From: Chloroflexota bacterium
GTDB taxonomy: Bacteria > Chloroflexota > UBA5177 > JANWHV01
DNA: 26,195 nt
Direction: 5' to 3'
NCBI GenBank assembly: GCA_025924845.1
Contig: JAICHN010000012.1
Span: forward strand, 1-26,195
Within the stretch, counting starts at the first letter, position 1, and every line of letters starts with the position of its first letter. The notes beneath the pieces are model-generated. The model ran no database searches. It saw only the letters and a list, made by a program, of their open reading frames with translations, and was not told the origin of the DNA. Positions 16,230-25,548 of the stretch are shown one piece after another. The translations under genes and the position numbers were made by a program.

Positions 16230-19046
16230 ATGAACGACTTACAAGAATTCCATGGTCCGAACGCGGGCTATGTCCTGGAGCTCTATGAGCGCTATCTGGA
16301 CAATCCTGAGTCCGTCGATCCTGCCGCCAGAGCACGCTTCGCCGAATGGTCTCCGGCTGTCCTGGCTGTCCCCGGCACGAACGGCGCTAAGGCGCCCGCC
16401 GCGGCGACCACTGGACTGGACATCGATCTGATCACTCGGGTCGCCAACCTGGCCCGGATTATTCGGGCCCGCGGGCATCTGGCGGCCCACCTTGATCCGC
16501 TCGGCGGCGCCCCGCCCGGTGATCCCGCCCTCGATCCGGTTGGGAACAAACAAGACTGGGCCGAGTTGAGCCGCCTACCGGCAAGCGTGGTCGGTGGGCC
16601 GGTGGCCGTGGGCGCGGCGAACGCGGGGGAGGCCATCGCTGCGTTACGGCGCGTCTATTGCTCGACTGCCGGTTACGAGTTCGCGCACATCGAAGCGGCG
16701 GATGAGCGAGACTGGCTTTTCGACGCGGTCGAGACGGGCCGATTTAATCCCTCGGCCGCCGGCGCGTCGCGCCGGCAATTGTTGGAGCGGCTGACCGAGG
16801 TTGAGGCATTCGAGCTGTTCCTGCAACGTAGCTTACCGAACCAGCGGCGATTCTCGATTGAGGGCGCCGATATGCTGGTGCCCATACTGGATACGATCAT
16901 CTCGGCCGCCGCCGGTTCCGGTACGCGTGAGGTGATGATAGGCATGGCTCATCGCGGCCGGCTTAATGTCCTGGCCAATGTGCTGGGTAAACCGTTCGGC
17001 CAGATCTTAGGTGAGTTCCATCGCGGTATCCCCGGCCCGACCACGGCGCCCTCGGAGAATTTCGCCCATTACGGCTGGACGGGAGACGTGAAGTATCATC
17101 TGGGGGCACAGCGCACGCTGACCGAGGGAAGCGAGGTGCGGGCGCGCATTACCCTTGCCCCAAATCCCAGCCATCTGGAGTTCGTCAATCCCGTCGTGCA
17201 AGGCATGACTCGCGCCATGCAAGAGAAACGTGACAGGAAGGGCGCTCCCATTCAAGACGAGGATGCCGCGCTTGCCGTGTTGATCCATGGCGATGCCGCG
17301 TTCCCCGGCGAGGGGGTAGTGGCGGAGGCGCTGAATCTGGCTGAACTCAAGGGGTACCGCACGGGCGGGGCGGTGCATATCATCGTCAACAACCAGATCG
17401 GCTTTACCACCAGTCCAAGTGATGCCCGCAGCACGCTCTATGCCGGCGATCTGGCCAAAGGCTTCGAGATTCCCATCGTCCATGTGAACGCCGACGATCC
17501 CGAGGCATGTATCGCGGCGGCGAACCTGGCCTATGCCTACCGACAGGAGTTCCATAAGGACTTCCTGATCGACCTCGTCGGTTATCGGCGTTGGGGCCAT
17601 AACGAAGCGGATGAGCCTGCGTTCACCCAGCCTTTGCTGTATGAAAAAGTGCGCGCCCATCCTACTACGCGTACGCTCTGGGCGCAGGCCCTGGCCGAGC
17701 AAGGGGTGGTGCCCGCCGAGGAGAGCCAGGGCCTGTTGCGGGCGGCCATGGCGAGATTGCAGGAAATCACCGCGGAGCCGGAACAGCGGCCGGCGCCTCG
17801 TCCCGAAGCGGACAGCCCGAACATAATCACGGCCGTGCCGGTTGAGCGGCTTCGTGCCTATAACGAAGGTCTCCTGGCCTGGCCCGAGGGCTTTACCGTC
17901 CATCCCCGGCTCGAACGAATTTTGAAGGGACGGCAGGGTGCCCTGGACCCGGGCGGCAGCATTGATTGGGGCCACGCCGAGTCGCTGGCCTTCGCCTCGC
18001 TGCTGGCCGAGGGGACGCCGATCCGTCTGGCGGGCCAGGATGCCGAGCGAGGTACGTTCAGCCAGCGCCACCTGGTGCTGCACGACGCGCGGAACGGCAA
18101 CCTATTCTCCCCGCTCCAGGATCTTCCCGAGGCTCGCGCTTCCTTTGCCGTGTATAACAGTCCGCTCTCGGAGATTGCCCCGCTTGGTTTCGAGTTCGGC
18201 TACAACGAGGTGGCCCGTGAGGCATTGGTCCTGTGGGAGGCTCAGTACGGAGACTTCGCCAATGCCGCGCAGGTGATCATCGACCAATTTGTTGCCGCCT
18301 CTCGCTCCAAGTGGCGGCAACAACCATCCCTCGTCATGCTGCTGCCGCACGGCTATGAGGGGCAGGGACCGGAGCATTCCAGCGCTCGGCTTGAACGATA
18401 TTTGCAGTTGGCCGGCGACGATAACCTGCGTATCGCCAACTGCACCACCGCGGCTCAGTATTTCCACCTCCTGCGTCGACATGCGGGGCTCAAGGAAAGC
18501 GATCCGCGCCCCTTGATCTTGATGACCCCCAAGAGTCTGCTCCGTCATAAGCTGGCTCAGTCGACCGTGGAGGAGCTTGCCGAAGGCACTTTTCAGCCCG
18601 TGCTCGACGATAGTATCGCGGCGGCGCACCGTGACCAGGTGACCCGCCTCATCCTGTGCAGCGGGAAGGTTTATGTGGATCTGGTGAGCAGCGCCGAGCG
18701 GGCCGACGCCGCCCGCGTGGCTATCGCCAGAGTGGAACAGTTATGCCCCTTCCCCGCAGGCGAGATCGTCGCCCTTCTGGCCGCGTATCCTCACCTACGT
18801 GAGATTGTATGGTTGCAAGAGGAGCCGAGAAACATGGGCGCCTGGACCTACATGGGTTCCCGCTTACGCGATTTGGTCGGCCGTGAGCCGCGGATCGATT
18901 ATATTGGTCGGCCGGACCATGCCAGCCCCGCCGAGGGATCGGGCGCGGCCCATCAGGTGGAGCAGGCTCGGATCATTGCCGAAGCATTTACGGGGCTCCA
19001 GGGCCCCCTAGCCGTGGCGCAAGGAGTGGCACAACATGCCGGCTGA
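16230..19046 (+). CDS. sucA: 2-oxoglutarate dehydrogenase E1 component
   Basis: 938-residue thiamine-diphosphate enzyme decarboxylating 2-oxoglutarate in the TCA cycle and passing succinyl groups to E2. The N-terminal segment [20 protein letters not shown] (9-28) is the typical E2/E3-binding start of OGDH E1. The core shows [15 protein letters not shown] (241-255), the TPP/Mg site GDAAFPGEG (354-362) continuing to VNNQIGFTT (386-394), and SPSDARST (395-402). The C-terminal half includes [13 protein letters not shown] and the PKSLLRH region usual for this family. Length is that of SucA/OdhA, without the extra acyltransferase domain of actinobacterial Kgd. The start has AGGTGAG upstream. The stop overlaps sucB by 11 bases. 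Confidence 0.97.
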   Translation: MNDLQEFHGPNAGYVLELYERYLDNPESVDPAARARFAEWSPAVLAVPGTNGAKAPAAATTGLDIDLITRVANLARIIRARGHLAAHLDPLGGAPPGDPALDPVGNKQDWAELSRLPASVVGGPVAVGAANAGEAIAALRRVYCSTAGYEFAHIEAADERDWLFDAVETGRFNPSAAGASRRQLLERLTEVEAFELFLQRSLPNQRRFSIEGADMLVPILDTIISAAAGSGTREVMIGMAHRGRLNVLANVLGKPFGQILGEFHRGIPGPTTAPSENFAHYGWTGDVKYHLGAQRTLTEGSEVRARITLAPNPSHLEFVNPVVQGMTRAMQEKRDRKGAPIQDEDAALAVLIHGDAAFPGEGVVAEALNLAELKGYRTGGAVHIIVNNQIGFTTSPSDARSTLYAGDLAKGFEIPIVHVNADDPEACIAAANLAYAYRQEFHKDFLIDLVGYRRWGHNEADEPAFTQPLLYEKVRAHPTTRTLWAQALAEQGVVPAEESQGLLRAAMARLQEITAEPEQRPAPRPEADSPNIITAVPVERLRAYNEGLLAWPEGFTVHPRLERILKGRQGALDPGGSIDWGHAESLAFASLLAEGTPIRLAGQDAERGTFSQRHLVLHDARNGNLFSPLQDLPEARASFAVYNSPLSEIAPLGFEFGYNEVAREALVLWEAQYGDFANAAQVIIDQFVAASRSKWRQQPSLVMLLPHGYEGQGPEHSSARLERYLQLAGDDNLRIANCTTAAQYFHLLRRHAGLKESDPRPLILMTPKSLLRHKLAQSTVEELAEGTFQPVLDDSIAAAHRDQVTRLILCSGKVYVDLVSSAERADAARVAIARVEQLCPFPAGEIVALLAAYPHLREIVWLQEEPRNMGAWTYMGSRLRDLVGREPRIDYIGRPDHASPAEGSGAAHQVEQARIIAEAFTGLQGPLAVAQGVAQHAG

Positions 19047-20310
19047 GATAAGAGTGCCCGCGCTCGGCGAATCGGTGGTCGAGGCCACGGTGGGCAAGTG
19101 GCTGAAGAACGTGGGCGACACGGTGGCGGTCGGTGATCCGCTGGTCAGTCTGGAGACCGATAAGGTCGATATGGAGGTTGCCGCCGAGCAGGCAGGCGTA
19201 CTGGCGCGCATCGACAAAGCTGCCGGCGATACGGTGGAGGTGGGCGAGACCTTGGGAAGCTTGGGCGCGGCGGACGCCGGCCCGGCCGAGAACGGGAGCA
19301 AGCCGCCGGCCGCCATGTCGACCATCCCCGCACCGGTGCCGGCTCAGTCGGCTACGGCCCCGGCCCAACCGCAAGCGCAACCTGTGGGCGGCGCCGTGCA
19401 GGCCACGCCCGTGGCACGCCGCCTGGCCGGCGAGGAAGGTATCGATCTGGCCGGGCTTCAGGGGAGCGGCCCTGGAGGGCGAATCACCAAGCAGGATGTG
19501 AGCGGCGCCCGTGCCGGCTCGGCGCCCGCCGCGACGCCGGTCGTCACCGCTCCGCCCGCTGCTTCTCCGGCTCCCGCTCCGGCGGCGCGCCCTGTCCCGG
19601 CATCGCTTGACGGACGCGAGCAGCGGGTCCGCATGTCACGCCGCCGGCAGACTATTGCCCGCCGCCTCCTGGAGGCCCAGCATAATGCGGCCATGCTTAC
19701 CACCTTCAACGAGGTGGATATGAGCGCCATTATGGAGGTCAGGAAGCGCCGCAAAGACAGCTTCAAGGAGCGCCACGGCGTAGGTCTGGGCTTTATGAGC
19801 TTCTTTACAAAAGCGGCTATCGGCGCCCTCAAAGCCTACCCACGGCTCAACGCGGAGATACAGGGTGATGAGATCGTCCTAAAGACCTACTACGATATTG
19901 GGATCGCGGTCGGCGTGGACGAAGGGTTGGTCGTTCCCGTCGTGCGGGATGCCGATCGGAAGAGCTTTGCCCAGATCGAGCGCGAAATCGGCGAACTGGC
20001 AGGCCGGGCGCGCGGCAATACGCTGACCCTTGCCGATCTGGAAGGCGGCACGTTCACCATCACCAACGGCGGCGTCTACGGGTCGCTGTTATCCACGCCC
20101 ATTCTGAATGCCCCCCAGGTCGGTATCCTGGGCATGCACAAGATCGAGGAGCGTCCGATCGCTCTGGGTGGCCAGGTGGTGATCCGGCCGATGATGTACC
20201 TCGCCATGTCGTACGATCACCGGATCGTCGACGGCAGCGAGGCGGTACGTTTTCTGGTCCGGATCAAGGAGTTACTCGAAGATCCCGAGGCCTTGTTGCT
20301 GGAGGGATAA
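19036..20310 (+). CDS. sucB: Dihydrolipoyl succinyltransferase, E2 of 2-oxoglutarate dehydrogenase
   Basis: 424 residues in the standard E2 order. A lipoyl domain (1-about 76) has lipoylated Lys43 in ETDKVDMEV. An Ala/Pro-rich linker (about 80-118) leads to a peripheral-subunit-binding domain (about 122-156, [16 protein letters not shown] and [13 protein letters not shown]). A second Ala/Pro linker precedes the catalytic domain (about 195-424) with [11 protein letters not shown] (340-350) and catalytic H395/D399 in SYDHRIVDG. The N-G-G-V-Y-G-S segment favours the succinyl- over the acetyltransferase. AAGGAG lies nine bases before ATG 19036, inside sucA. No E3 (lpd) gene follows, so E3 must come from elsewhere. 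The perfect 22-bp hairpin starts one base after the stop. Confidence 0.96.
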   Translation: MPAEIRVPALGESVVEATVGKWLKNVGDTVAVGDPLVSLETDKVDMEVAAEQAGVLARIDKAAGDTVEVGETLGSLGAADAGPAENGSKPPAAMSTIPAPVPAQSATAPAQPQAQPVGGAVQATPVARRLAGEEGIDLAGLQGSGPGGRITKQDVSGARAGSAPAATPVVTAPPAASPAPAPAARPVPASLDGREQRVRMSRRRQTIARRLLEAQHNAAMLTTFNEVDMSAIMEVRKRRKDSFKERHGVGLGFMSFFTKAAIGALKAYPRLNAEIQGDEIVLKTYYDIGIAVGVDEGLVVPVVRDADRKSFAQIEREIGELAGRARGNTLTLADLEGGTFTITNGGVYGSLLSTPILNAPQVGILGMHKIEERPIALGGQVVIRPMMYLAMSYDHRIVDGSEAVRFLVRIKELLEDPEALLLEG

Positions 20311-20357
20311 AAAGCAAAGGGCTGCCCGACCAATATGGTCGGGCAGCCCTTTGCTTT
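20311..20357 (+). terminator. Perfect 22-bp hairpin after sucB
   Basis: Arms 20311-20332 and 20336-20357 pair perfectly around the loop ATA, directly after the TAA at 20308-20310. The left arm begins AAAGCAAAGGGCT and the right arm ends AGCCCTTTGCTTT. The stem itself ends in T-rich sequence, but no separate U-run follows. This is the clear 3' end of the sucAB transcript. Confidence 0.88.
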
Positions 20358-20422
20358 GGAGTTAAGGTCGGAGCGCGGCCCGTACTAATTACCCCGGAGG
20401 ACGAGCGAGAAAGGATGGAGCG

Positions 20423-21424
20423 ATGGCACGCCCGGTTACTCTGTTCACCGGCCAGTTCGCCGACCTGCCCCTAGCGGTATTGGCGGAGAAGGCAAAGGCA
20501 TGGGGCTACGACGGCCTCGAATTGGCCTGCTGGGGCGACCACTTCGAGGTCGCCAAGGCCGTGGAGAGCAATGCCTACATCCAGGAGCGGCAGGATATTC
20601 TGGCCCGCCACGGGCTCAAGTGCTTCGCCATTGGGGCCCATCTGGTTGGACAGGCCGTGGCCGATCGGTATATCGACGAGCGCCATCAGGGCACCCTGCC
20701 CCCTCATGTGTGGGGTGACGGCGAGCCGGAGGGCGTGCGTCGGCGCGCGGCGGAGGAGATGAAAAACGCGGCGCGGGCGGCGGCGCGCTTCGGCGTGACC
20801 CAGGTGAACGGCTTCACCGGCAGCCCGATCTGGCACCTCCTCTATTCTTTCCCGCCCAATAATTGGGACACGGTGGCGGCAGGATACCGCGAGTTCGCCG
20901 ATCGCTGGAATCCGATCATCGATGTGTTCGACCAGGAAGGGGTGCGCTTCGGCCTGGAGGTTCACCCGACTGAGATCGCCTATGATATCGTCACCACCGA
21001 GAAGACATTGGACGCCATTGATCGGCGGCCGGGCTTCGGGCTTAATTTCGATCCCAGCCACTTCCACCATCAATTTGTGGACCCCGTGCTCTTCATCGAG
21101 CGCTTCGCCGATCGCATCTATCACGTCCATGTGAAGAACTCGGTGCGCAACCTTGACGGGCGAAGCAGTATCCTCGGCTCGCACCTTGATTTCGGTGATC
21201 CCCGGCGCGGCTGGGACTTCCGCACTCCCGGCCGCGGTGGAGTCGATTTCGAGCCGATCATTCGCGCCCTCAATCGCATCGGCTATCAGGGTCCGCTTTC
21301 CGTGGAGTGGGAAGATAGCGGCATGGATCGCGAACATGGCGCTCCTGAAGCGGCCGCGTTCGTGCGTCGGCTCGATTTCGCGCCGTCCACGGTTGCCTTT
21401 GACGAAGCCTTCAGGCAGAAGTAG
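20423..21424 (+). CDS. Sugar phosphate isomerase/epimerase family TIM-barrel protein
   Basis: 333-residue xylose-isomerase-like/AP-endonuclease-2-type barrel. Putative divalent-metal ligands are visible: E179 in FGLEVHP, D210 and H213 in NFDPSHF, H236 in YHVHVKN, and E295 in LSVEWED. The N-terminal [14 protein letters not shown] (28-41) is the usual first strand and helix. Members act as sugar or inositol isomerases, 3-epimerases or dehydratases; the substrate cannot be read. ATG 20423 has AAAGGA about seven bases upstream. The next gene, a Gfo/Idh/MocA dehydrogenase, starts 14 bases after the stop, so the two form an operon, a frequent pairing in inositol or uncommon-sugar catabolism. The spacer after the sucB hairpin has TACTAA as a possible -10. 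Confidence 0.87.
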   Translation: MARPVTLFTGQFADLPLAVLAEKAKAWGYDGLELACWGDHFEVAKAVESNAYIQERQDILARHGLKCFAIGAHLVGQAVADRYIDERHQGTLPPHVWGDGEPEGVRRRAAEEMKNAARAAARFGVTQVNGFTGSPIWHLLYSFPPNNWDTVAAGYREFADRWNPIIDVFDQEGVRFGLEVHPTEIAYDIVTTEKTLDAIDRRPGFGLNFDPSHFHHQFVDPVLFIERFADRIYHVHVKNSVRNLDGRSSILGSHLDFGDPRRGWDFRTPGRGGVDFEPIIRALNRIGYQGPLSVEWEDSGMDREHGAPEAAAFVRRLDFAPSTVAFDEAFRQK

Positions 21425-21438
21425 GGGGGAAAGAGATC

Positions 21439-22629
21439 ATGGCCGAGAAGGTCGGTTTCGTGACGCAGGGCGACGCCAGGGCCGAGGGTGACATTCCGGA
21501 AATCGGAATCGGGATGCTGGGCTATGCCTTTATGGGAAAGGCGCACAGCAACGCCTTCCGGAAGATCCCCTACATCTACTGGCCGCCCCCCGCCATCCCG
21601 CGCCTGGTCCGCATCGCGGGCCGTTCCGAGGAGCGCGTGGCCCAGGCCGCGCGCCGCTACGGCTACGAGTCATACACTACCGACTGGCGCGACCTGGTCA
21701 GCGACCCCAAGATTCAGGTCTTCGATAACGGCGGTCCCAACGACCAACATGCCGAGCCGTGCATTGCCGCCGCCGAGGCCGGGAAACATATTATTTGCGA
21801 GAAGCCGCTGGGCCGCACCGCCGCCGAGGCGAAGCGGATGCTGGACGCCGTGCAAAAGGCGGGCGTGAAGCATGCCACGGCCTTCAACTATCGCTTCGTG
21901 CCGGCAATCCGCCTGGCCCGCGACATCATTCAGGAGGGGCGGCTGGGCCGCATCTATCATTTCCGGGCCCGTTACCTGCAGGAGTGGATTGCCGACCCCG
22001 AGTTCCCCATGGTCTGGCGCCTGGACGCGGCCACGGCAGGCAGCGGTACGCTGGGCGATCTCGGCTCACACATCATCGATCTGGCGCGCTTCCTGATCGG
22101 TGAGCCGGCGTGGGTGAGCGCCCTGACCACGACGTTCATTCCGGAACGGAAAACCGAGGACGGTAAGACGGCGAAGGTTGACGTTGATGACGCTTTCGAG
22201 GCCATCGTCCAGTACGCGAACGGCGCCGTAGGCACCCTGGAGGCGACCCGTTTCGCGCTGGGCCGGCGCAACTCCAACACGTTCGAGATTAACGGTGAGA
22301 AGGGCAGCATCGCCTTTAACATGGAGCGTCTGAACGAGCTGGAGGTGTATCTACCGGGCGAGAGCAAAGCGGATGTCCAGGGCTTTAGCCAGGTGCTGGT
22401 CACCGAGGCCAACCACCCCTACGTCAATGTGTGGTGGCCCTCCGGGCATATCATCGGCTGGGAGCACACCTTTGTTCACCAGCTGCACCACTTCCTTGAT
22501 GCGGTAGTAAACGACAAGGAGGTCGGTCCGCTGTGCGGCACCTTCGAGGACGGCTACCGGAATGCGGTGATTTGTGACGCGATCACGGAATCGGCGCGAA
22601 CCGGGCAGCGAGTGGAGATCGCCTATTGA
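21439..22629 (+). CDS. Gfo/Idh/MocA family NAD(P)-dependent sugar dehydrogenase
   Basis: 396 residues. After an extra 20-residue N-terminus the Rossmann start reads IGIGMLGYAFMGKAHSNAF (22-40). The family motif CEKPLG (120-125) carries K122, and the catalytic helix is GTLGDLGSHIIDLARF (203-218) with D207 and H211. The C-terminal alpha/beta domain is complete. The family oxidises or reduces inositols and sugars; the enzyme here is probably matched to the upstream isomerase. A purine-rich GGGGGAAAGAG precedes ATG 21439. The stop overlaps the convergent alpha/beta-hydrolase stop by seven bases (22623-22629), and no terminator hairpin is seen. Confidence 0.92.
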   Translation: MAEKVGFVTQGDARAEGDIPEIGIGMLGYAFMGKAHSNAFRKIPYIYWPPPAIPRLVRIAGRSEERVAQAARRYGYESYTTDWRDLVSDPKIQVFDNGGPNDQHAEPCIAAAEAGKHIICEKPLGRTAAEAKRMLDAVQKAGVKHATAFNYRFVPAIRLARDIIQEGRLGRIYHFRARYLQEWIADPEFPMVWRLDAATAGSGTLGDLGSHIIDLARFLIGEPAWVSALTTTFIPERKTEDGKTAKVDVDDAFEAIVQYANGAVGTLEATRFALGRRNSNTFEINGEKGSIAFNMERLNELEVYLPGESKADVQGFSQVLVTEANHPYVNVWWPSGHIIGWEHTFVHQLHHFLDAVVNDKEVGPLCGTFEDGYRNAVICDAITESARTGQRVEIAY

Positions 22630-23393
22630 CCGGTAAAGGCAAGAATGGCGGCGTTGACCAATTTTGGGGCATCGAAGAACACATTGTGACCCGCCCCAGG
22701 AATAATCCGCGTCTCCGCGCCGCGAATAGCCGCCGCAAGGAGTGCGGCATTCGCGGCCGGGATTAACCGATCATTCTCACCCCAGAGGACCAGAGTCGGG
22801 ACGGCTACCTCGCTAAGCCCTGATCGCACATCGACGCTGCGGATCTCCTGCACTGCCTGCCATAGGATGCGTGGACCGGCGCGCAGCGCGCCCGCCACGA
22901 CGATTGGGGTGAACCGCAAGTCGCCGCCCGCACGTGAGAAGAAGGCCTGGCGTGCGATGCCGAGCAGGTTGTCTTCAAACGGAAGTCCCGCCGATCCAAT
23001 GAGCACCATACGAGCAATCCGATTGGGGTGGGCCGCCGTGACCAGCATGGCAAGCTGCCCGCCCATGGAGTGACCGACCAGCACGGCAGGTCCGATCCCG
23101 TTTCGCTCCATCCAGCTTGCAAGGAGGGAGACGGTGCGCGCGAAGGTATAAGGACCCGGCATCCGGCAGGCGCCGAAGCCGGGGAGATCGAGGGCGAACA
23201 CCGTGTGCGCGACGGCGAGAGGCTGGATGTTCCGTGTCCACCAGCGGGCGCTGCCCGCGTAGCCGTGCAGGAGCAGCAAAGGCGGCCCGGATCCCGCCCG
23301 CACCCACTCGAACGTCGTGTCCTCGATCCGCTGTCTGAAGCACTGAGCGTTCGGTCCCGCCCATCGCGGCGTTGGCTCGCGCCGCTCCTTCAC
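22623..23393 (-). CDS. Alpha/beta hydrolase
   Basis: 256-residue alpha/beta-hydrolase-fold enzyme, probably cytoplasmic. Visible: oxyanion-hole HGYAGS (43-48), nucleophile elbow GHSMGG with S109, acid D208 in GENDR, and base H236 in GAGHN. The spacing is normal for small esterases, C-C hydrolases or haloperoxidase-like members; the substrate is unknown. The start is GTG 23393, overlapping the RNase Z stop as GTGA, so it is translated behind RNase Z. Its 3' end overlaps the dehydrogenase gene on the other strand. Confidence 0.88.
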   Translation of the reverse strand: MKERREPTPRWAGPNAQCFRQRIEDTTFEWVRAGSGPPLLLLHGYAGSARWWTRNIQPLAVAHTVFALDLPGFGACRMPGPYTFARTVSLLASWMERNGIGPAVLVGHSMGGQLAMLVTAAHPNRIARMVLIGSAGLPFEDNLLGIARQAFFSRAGGDLRFTPIVVAGALRAGPRILWQAVQEIRSVDVRSGLSEVAVPTLVLWGENDRLIPAANAALLAAAIRGAETRIIPGAGHNVFFDAPKLVNAAILAFTGQ

Positions 23394-24328
23394 GGCTCAT
23401 CCCTGAACGAGAGCGTGGTGGTCATCCCGTCCTCCCCCACCTTCGTGGCGGGGAAGATCTCCGTCGCTTGTTCCAGGTAGTCGTAAGGGTGGGCGAGGGC
23501 GGGGCTGAAGTGGGTGAGCCAGAGTTCGCGGGCCAGTCCGTCGCGGGCTGTCGCGGCAGCCTCGGCGAAGGTGAGATGGGCCGCCTCCCAGCGGGTCGGC
23601 TTATCCGCGTCGCTTCCATACATCGCGTCGCAGATCAGCAGGTCGGCACCGCGCCCTTCGTCACGCACGAAGTCGGTCAGGGCGGAGGTGGGACTGGTAT
23701 CGGTCGCCAGAACCAGGCGTAATCCTCGCCGGGGCGAACCCATTACCTGGTCGGGCGTCACAGCGTTGCCCTCAACCTCGACCGTCTCGCCTCGCTGCAG
23801 CACTCGCCATGACGAAACGGGGACGCCAAGGGCACGGGCGCGTTCGGCATCGAAGCGAGGGGCGCGCGGCAGCGAGATGGCGTAGGCCAGGCAGGGAATG
23901 TCGTGGACCAGGGCCGCGCAACTGCCGGTCAATCCAGGATAGCCGGGCAGGGGGAACAGTTCGCCGCCCGCCAGCACGCGCGTTTGCACGGGAAACGGGA
24001 GGCGCGGCGCCACGATCAGCAGGGCTTGCAGCACGGGAAGCAGCGGTTCCGGGCCGTAAATGAGCAGCGGCTGGTCCGGGGTCCGTTGTGCGTTGGCCAG
24101 GGTGAGCAGCAGCCCCGGCAAGCCCAGCACGTGGTCGCCGTGCATGTGGGTGAGCAGGATGGCGTCAATCGCGCCCAGGCCCCAGCCGCGCTCCCGAATC
24201 GCCACCTGCGTACCCTCGCCGCAATCAATCAGGATGTGACTCGATCCGGCCCGCACCAACACGGCCGAGAGGCGTCTGCCCGGCAACGGCTGCATTCCAC
24301 CCGTACCGAGCAGGCACACATCAAGCAC
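23390..24328 (-). CDS. rnz: Ribonuclease Z
   Basis: 312-residue metallo-beta-lactamase-fold endonuclease that removes 3' trailers from tRNA precursors. The zinc motif THMHGDH (60-66) is followed by VLGLPGLLLTL as in RNase Z. Other ligands: H142 in VHDIP, D210 in ATDTSPT and H273 in THFSP; H251 in AAHLTFAEAA matches the family HxT motif. The flexible arm region (about 150-190) is present. CCA is not encoded in the tRNA-Arg of this window, consistent with need for this enzyme. GTG 24328 gives the standard MxxxxLGTGG-type start, but its ribosome-binding site is weak. It lies 18 bases downstream of the epimerase gene stop. Confidence 0.94.
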   Translation of the reverse strand: MLDVCLLGTGGMQPLPGRRLSAVLVRAGSSHILIDCGEGTQVAIRERGWGLGAIDAILLTHMHGDHVLGLPGLLLTLANAQRTPDQPLLIYGPEPLLPVLQALLIVAPRLPFPVQTRVLAGGELFPLPGYPGLTGSCAALVHDIPCLAYAISLPRAPRFDAERARALGVPVSSWRVLQRGETVEVEGNAVTPDQVMGSPRRGLRLVLATDTSPTSALTDFVRDEGRGADLLICDAMYGSDADKPTRWEAAHLTFAEAAATARDGLARELWLTHFSPALAHPYDYLEQATEIFPATKVGEDGMTTTLSFRDEP

Positions 24329-24338
24329 GATCGGTCAA

Positions 24339-24362
24339 GCCGCCGCTCAACTGAGCGGCGGC
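24339..24362 (-). terminator. Perfect 11-bp GC hairpin across the epimerase stop codon
   Basis: Arms 24339-24349 and 24352-24362 pair perfectly with a two-base turn. The TGA stop of the epimerase (24349-24347) lies within the stem and the rnz start is only 11 bases beyond. No U-run follows (TTGACC). It may attenuate rather than end transcription into rnz, or mask the rnz ribosome-binding region. The tight turn would in practice open to a four- or six-base loop. Confidence 0.55.
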
Positions 24363-25312
24363 GCCTCCACTACGCCCTGAGCGATCAGCCAGGCAAGTGA
24401 CTCCTTGATCGCCTGGAGCGATGTATAGCGCGGTTGATAGTCGAGCAGGCGCCGCGCCTTGGCTATACTGACGCAGGGGCTGTGCGCGATATGGTCCCAG
24501 GTTGCCTTCGCTTCCGCCTCGGTTACCTGAGTGCGCCAGGTTTCCCAGCCAAGGTAGTTCAGGTTGGCCTCTTGTCCGAACCAACCCGCCACCGCCTCGG
24601 CATAACCGCGCAGGGTAATGGCGGTCGGCGACGTGATGTGGAAGCTTTCGCCCAAGCTCACGGAGCGGTTCTTGAGCGCGGCCATGAAGGCCTGAGCTAC
24701 ATCATCAGCATGCACGTGATGGACGGTTTCCATGCCCAGATTGGGAAGGGTCACCGGCTCACCCTTTGCCAGTTGCGAGAAGACGCGCGGATTGAAGTGG
24801 CCCTCCGGATTGAGCGGCATCCAGCCTGGCCCCACGATATGACCTAGGTGGAGGATAGCGGCGGGAAAACCATGCCGGCGAGCCTGGTCCAGAAGATAAA
24901 GCTCGATGGCGGCCTTACGCGTGCCGTACTCGCCGAAGGGCCGGCGCGGCTGCTCCTCCGTAATCGGCACTTCAATGCCGTGACCATGTACCCAGATCGT
25001 GCCGCAATGGAGGAAGTGCTGGACTCTGCCGTGCAGCGCCTCTACGAGGTCGCGCGCCGATTCGGGCGTGAAGCAGATCATATCGATGACCACGTCGGGC
25101 CGTAGATCGCGGACGCGCTTACCAAAGGCGCCTTGCTGGTCTTCCGCCTCGCGATCGACCGCGATTCGCTCCACGGCTGCCCATGCCGCGTGGGGTTGAT
25201 AGGGCTGCCTTTGCCCGCGGTCGAGTGCAACCACGTCATGCCCGGCTTCCACCAGCCGGGGAACCAGGTAGGTGCCGACATGGCCGGTCCCACCGATGAT
25301 CACCACGCGCAT
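24347..25312 (-). CDS. NAD-dependent epimerase/dehydratase (extended SDR)
   Basis: 321-residue Rossmann protein. The nucleotide motif GGTGHVG (7-13) opens the protein, acidic D31 at the end of the second strand favours NAD, and the active site is Y129/K133 in EYGTRK with T105 in HCGTIWVHG. The C-terminal part with HHVHADDVAQAF and the TSLQAIKESLAWL helix is usual for nucleotide-sugar epimerases, isoflavone-reductase-like or 3-beta-hydroxysteroid-like members; the substrate is not known. ATG 25312 has AAGGAG seven bases upstream. It leads a (-) run with rnz and the alpha/beta hydrolase, 18 bases and then a 4-base overlap apart. Confidence 0.88.
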   Translation of the reverse strand: MRVVIIGGTGHVGTYLVPRLVEAGHDVVALDRGQRQPYQPHAAWAAVERIAVDREAEDQQGAFGKRVRDLRPDVVIDMICFTPESARDLVEALHGRVQHFLHCGTIWVHGHGIEVPITEEQPRRPFGEYGTRKAAIELYLLDQARRHGFPAAILHLGHIVGPGWMPLNPEGHFNPRVFSQLAKGEPVTLPNLGMETVHHVHADDVAQAFMAALKNRSVSLGESFHITSPTAITLRGYAEAVAGWFGQEANLNYLGWETWRTQVTEAEAKATWDHIAHSPCVSIAKARRLLDYQPRYTSLQAIKESLAWLIAQGVVEAPPLS

Positions 25313-25359
25313 CTACTATCTCCTTGTCGAACGGCAATCGGGTTCGGGTGTTGTAAGGT

Positions 25360-25372
25360 ATTGTACCGGTAC
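25360..25372 (-). promoter_or_regulatory. Possible -10 box and palindrome upstream of the epimerase gene
   Basis: On the minus strand TACAAT (25365-25360) is a good -10 hexamer, overlapping the perfect palindrome GTACCGGTAC (25363-25372). No good -35 is present at 16-18 bases. The GTAC half-sites resemble those in the 15255-15306 repeat but with a two-base gap. Confidence 0.3.
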
Positions 25373-25380
25373 GTGGGAAC

Positions 25381-25539
25381 GTGAAAGTGCCGACCGGCCT
25401 GGTGGCCGCGCTCCTACAACGCGACCTCGACCACAAAGGCGAGGCCCACCCTTCGGGCGCCTATATCCAAGGGGTAAAGGAGCGGATATCCTGGAAGGAC
25501 GGGGCCGTGCCGGCCAGACACGGCATTCTTCAAAGCTGA
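25381..25539 (+). CDS. Possible small protein, 52 residues, unknown
   Basis: An open frame from GTG 25381 to TGA 25537-25539, ending nine bases before the next gene start. The protein has a short N-terminal helix-like stretch (VPTGLVAALLQRDLDHKG) followed by a charged part (GVKERISWKDGAVPARHG). By hand count, G+C is about 73%, 44% and 75% at codon positions 1, 2 and 3, the pattern expected of coding DNA in a GC-rich genome. The ribosome-binding site is weak and I recognise no family, so it could be a remnant or a chance frame. If real, it is probably co-transcribed with the hydrolase gene that follows. Confidence 0.42.
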   Translation: MKVPTGLVAALLQRDLDHKGEAHPSGAYIQGVKERISWKDGAVPARHGILQS

Positions 25540-25548
25540 GGGGACAGG

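Noticed and set aside
17007..18083. 358-codon open frame on the minus strand
   Set aside because: It is antisense to the conserved core of sucA; the protein is His/Arg/Gly-rich with no family motif, and is a by-product of GC-rich codon use.
20089..20097. TTATCCACG, near match to a DnaA box
   Set aside because: Single site inside sucB coding sequence and far from dnaA; no cluster or AT-rich unwinding region.
20471..21337. 288-codon open frame on the minus strand
   Set aside because: It is antisense to the TIM-barrel isomerase, which has clear metal-ligand motifs.
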